Shown piece by piece: positions 43,160 through 45,472 of a stretch of 45,472 nt of DNA. The DNA lies in the NCBI GenBank assembly GCA_021827665.1, contig JAKAUR010000004.1, positions 1 through 45,472 of the forward strand, given 5' to 3'. The notes below the pieces were generated by a model. It was not told the DNA's origin and did not search any database. It saw only the letters and a list, made by a program, of their open reading frames with translations. The position numbers were made by a program, and so were the translations under genes. The DNA is from Microcaldota archaeon (GTDB lineage: Archaea; Micrarchaeota; Micrarchaeia; Micrarchaeales; Micrarchaeaceae). Positions within the stretch are counted from its first letter, which is position 1. Each line of letters opens with the position of its first letter.

Positions 43160-44224
43160 TTATTCTTTTGAAAGCAGGCGTATGTAGCTGTCGTACCTGT
43201 CCCTGCGAATCAGGCCTTCTTCTACCGCTTTCTTTACCGCACATCCTGGCTCGTGCGAATGCGTGCAGTCCCTGAATTTGCAGTTTGGAGAAAACTCTGC
43301 GAATTCCGGATAGTACAAACGAAGGGAATTCTTGTCTATTCCCCACATGCCTAGCGAGCGTATTCCTGGCGTGTCGATAAGCATTGTGGATTCGTCAAGG
43401 AGGTGAAGGGAAGATGTTGAAGTGGTGTGAGTCCCCTTTCCCGATTTCCTGCCAACTTCATCAGTGAGAAGAAGCTCATCGCCCAAAAGGCTGTTTATAA
43501 GAGAGGATTTTCCCACTCCGCTGCTGCCTATCATGACGCATCTCTTTCCCTTGATATATGGGAGAAGCTTTTCAACGCCGTCCTTTGTCTTGTTTGAAAG
43601 CTTGACTACTGGCAGATCAGCTCCCTCGTACATTGAGATATCAGGAGCCGGAGCCAAATCGGTCTTTGTAATGCACAGCAACGGGCTCACGCCTCCGTAC
43701 TGGCTTATCACCAGGTACCTGTCAACCAGGTTGGGGTTGAACTGGGGCTGTATTGTGGAAGCCACTATCACAGCTATGTCAATGTTGGCTGCAATCACGT
43801 GCTCTTCGGCCCGCAGCGCTGACTTTTTTGATGTGTCCATGCGCAGCCTGGCGAGCTTGGAGCTCCTGACTGTTATGCCCTTTATTATTGGGTTGCTGCC
43901 CTCAAGCGAAAATATGACGTTGTCTCCTATTGCGAGCTGGTCCAGAAGGTCCAGCTGGTAATCGGTTTCCGCTTTTCCTGATACGAATTTTTTCCCATCC
44001 AGAAGTGCGAACTTTGGGGGATTCAATTCCGCAAGAATGCCTATGCTGCCCAGCTTTTGGGCCTCTTCGTGTTCATAGACCTCAAGGTCGGCACGGCTGC
44101 TTGTGCTACTTCTAAGGCTGCCGTATTCAGAATCGCTGCCATCTCTGCTGGCCTGCCTGAGCGACTTGACACGCATGGCACGGCGGGTCTTCCAATGCAC
44201 CGCATGCCTAGCTTGATTTTTCAT
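43160..44224 (-). CDS. rsgA: Ribosome small subunit GTPase RsgA
   Basis: 354 residues. A basic N-terminal extension (about 1-55) and an OB-like domain precede a circularly permuted GTPase: G4 ITKTDL (185-190) comes before G1 GSSGVGKSS (233-241), G2 region THTT, and G3 DTPG (284-287). A C-terminal zinc motif follows: C315, C320, H322 and C328 in FRDCTHSHEPGC. RsgA/YjeQ matures the bacterial 30S subunit near the decoding centre. The family is common in bacteria and sparse in archaea, so lateral gain is likely. CCTTTAAATCTC about 30 bp upstream of the ATG fits a leaderless archaeal promoter. Confidence 0.9.
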   Translation of the reverse strand: MKNQARHAVHWKTRRAMRVKSLRQASRDGSDSEYGSLRSSTSSRADLEVYEHEEAQKLGSIGILAELNPPKFALLDGKKFVSGKAETDYQLDLLDQLAIGDNVIFSLEGSNPIIKGITVRSSKLARLRMDTSKKSALRAEEHVIAANIDIAVIVASTIQPQFNPNLVDRYLVISQYGGVSPLLCITKTDLAPAPDISMYEGADLPVVKLSNKTKDGVEKLLPYIKGKRCVMIGSSGVGKSSLINSLLGDELLLTDEVGRKSGKGTHTTSTSSLHLLDESTMLIDTPGIRSLGMWGIDKNSLRLYYPEFAEFSPNCKFRDCTHSHEPGCAVKKAVEEGLIRRDRYDSYIRLLSKE

Positions 44225-44405
44225 AGTATAAGTTTGGGTGTATAGAGATTTAAAGGAGCAGCAGTGTTATTCGCTAGTACAAGTATCGTAGCTTATTTAA
44301 ACGATATTTAGTTGTAATGGATACGTAGTATTTGATCTGGATGTGGCAAATTTAATAAATAATTGCAGGTATTTACTTATTGAATGGGGTTATATTGGTG
44401 CAATA

Positions 44406-45392
44406 ATGCAGAATAATCTGGATGCAAACGTCCTTCGATGGAAAAAGGATCTTATTGAAAATATAGTATACCTTGTATGTACAAAACAAAACATTTCTCC
44501 ACCAGTCATAAACTTTAATGGATGCAGCAAAGAAGGGCCGAACGAGCTTGCGCATTATCACCCTGATCAACATCTTATATGTGTATCAGAACGCCAACTT
44601 CGAATACAAAGTCTAGAAGGATTAAAAAGAACTGCGGTACATGAAGTGACACATGCATTGGGTTTTTATTCTCACGGCGCAGATTTTGAACGTATGAATA
44701 GAGAGATTAATATAGAATTGGCAATGTACAATCCAAACAGCATAATAAGCGAATCGAATAAAAGCAAAACAGCAGATAAGTCAGTACCTACTCGCAAAAT
44801 AAGGACTGGAATTAATGTATGCTCTGCTAATGGATGCAACAAAAAAGCAGTAAATATTTGCAGATATTGCATGAAACGTTACTGCCAGGTACACTCAGAG
44901 GCACTGATGGTTTCTACCTTGGCACAAATAAATACGCTTAGCCAGTATGATGGTGAAAAACGCATCAAACTAGAAAAGGATTGGAAGAAAGAAGGCGGTC
45001 ACCCATGCTCTAAGTACACTGCAGAATGGAATGATTGGTACGATAAAAAGAAAAGGATAACTTATGATGCGTTCGGCGCATTTCTTGGAGATGATAAAAG
45101 AGTAGCAAGCATAACGAAAGAACCACCTTCTTTGTTTATATACCCTATAGAGAATAACGCAAAAGAGAAGATAAAAGAAACGACAAAGCATCCACCACTT
45201 ACTCAAGAAGATTTGAAGGCTGCAAGAGATAAGCTCGGAATTGATATCGAATACAAACAACCAGTAAAGTCCATTAAAAATGATGGAGATATTAAAGAAA
45301 TTGGCAGTAAGAACACTGAAAAACTAGGCAATAAAAAGAAAAAAAGTATGATAAATAAGCTTAAAAAAGTTTTTGGCATTAGACACAAATAA
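44406..45392 (+). CDS. HExxH zincin-like domain fused to an AN1-like zinc finger
   Basis: 328 residues from the ATG at 44406, after GGTG. The first domain carries AVHEVTHALGFYSH: H79, E80 and H83 form HExxH, with G86 and a further His at 90, one residue longer than the metzincin spacing. The second domain has C139-x4-C144, C152-x2-C155-x4-C160-x2-H163 and, after a 35-residue insert, H199-P-C201: an AN1-like finger with an expanded loop. The C-terminal 120 residues are Lys/Glu-rich and probably disordered, ending very basic. AN1 fingers are linked to stress and ubiquitin biology in eukaryotes. Base composition is AT-rich compared with its neighbours. An intracellular metalloprotease is a reasonable guess. 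Confidence 0.65.
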   Translation: MQNNLDANVLRWKKDLIENIVYLVCTKQNISPPVINFNGCSKEGPNELAHYHPDQHLICVSERQLRIQSLEGLKRTAVHEVTHALGFYSHGADFERMNREINIELAMYNPNSIISESNKSKTADKSVPTRKIRTGINVCSANGCNKKAVNICRYCMKRYCQVHSEALMVSTLAQINTLSQYDGEKRIKLEKDWKKEGGHPCSKYTAEWNDWYDKKKRITYDAFGAFLGDDKRVASITKEPPSLFIYPIENNAKEKIKETTKHPPLTQEDLKAARDKLGIDIEYKQPVKSIKNDGDIKEIGSKNTEKLGNKKKKSMINKLKKVFGIRHK

Positions 45393-45404
45393 GCTATTAG
45401 GCAT

Positions 45405-45472
45405 ATGCAGAAACATATAAGAGAAGGAAAGAGAATAAAGGCTTATGGCAAGGTTATTGGTAAACTAGTTGA
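45405..45472 (+). CDS. Possible start of a small basic protein, cut by the window end
   Basis: An ATG at 45405 opens a frame (MQKHIREGKRIKAYGKVIGK) that is uninterrupted to the window end. Only 22 codons are visible and there is no clear ribosome binding site, so it may not be a gene. Confidence 0.25.
   Translation, partial: MQKHIREGKRIKAYGKVIGKLV

Noticed and set aside
1-45472. CRISPR array or cas genes
   Set aside because: No regularly spaced direct repeats with unique spacers and no Cas protein signature were seen.

Overview
The window comes from an archaeal chromosome. Diagnostic genes are translation factors aIF2-gamma, aIF5B and EF-1A, ribosomal proteins S6e and S10, Alba, the DnaG-type primase, the Holliday junction resolvase Hjc, the archaeal form of SAM synthetase, and a two-domain Cdc48. 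Promoters have archaeal TATA boxes, many 20-30 bp before the start codon, which suggests leaderless mRNAs. Other genes use a GGTGA-type ribosome binding site. Host genes lean heavily on ATA (Ile) and AGG/AGA (Arg). Gene content, compact spacing and many short orphan proteins fit a small-genome DPANN lineage such as Micrarchaeota, but the lineage is inferred and cannot be proven from this window.

Positions 1 to about 10,914 look like an integrated mobile element (virus or plasmid) lying against the 3' end of tRNA-Phe(GAA). Its left end is outside the window. The plus strand carries a large repeat-bearing protein cut by the window edge, then a tyrosine recombinase with a classical C2H2 zinc finger in its catalytic domain. 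A 618-bp structured non-coding stretch follows. On the minus strand, a compact operon reads from a ribbon-helix-helix regulator through an orphan, an Sm-like protein and a large AAA+/SF3-like replication helicase to four small orphans, three of them with possible metal-binding cysteines. The disordered linker of the helicase gene contains seven copies of GTGTAAC (either strand) in 247 bp beside an AT-rich block. This looks like a replication origin embedded in the initiator gene, an arrangement known from lambda gene O. A second integrase with a C-terminal zinc ribbon abuts the tRNA.

Positions 10,915 to about 16,175 hold a replication-fork and repair group: a Hef-like helicase without nuclease domain, a cation/proton antiporter, Hjc and DnaG. 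Positions 16,200-20,471 are a PadR-controlled export operon: palindromic operators, PadR, ABC ATPase, ABC-2 permease and a surface-anchored protein. Positions 20,500-28,811 contain a possible ferritin-like orphan, Alba, aspartyl-tRNA synthetase, a MIP18/SufT protein, a DHH phosphoesterase, orphans, a Nudix hydrolase, a membrane-anchored HTH regulator with helically phased half-sites, and SAM synthetase.

Positions 29,006-38,526 are a translation and proteostasis block: aIF5B, MazG, NDK, aIF2-gamma, S6e, Cdc48, a 31-residue acidic microprotein, EF-1A with a structured leader, and S10. Positions 38,653-45,472 are more accessory: a radical SAM/SPASM protein with a CopD-like membrane protein, a CYTH phosphatase/cyclase, a methyltransferase, a decayed IS200/IS605 transposase, a zincin-like protein lacking the catalytic Glu, a bacterial-type RsgA GTPase, and a HExxH protein fused to an AN1-like zinc finger.
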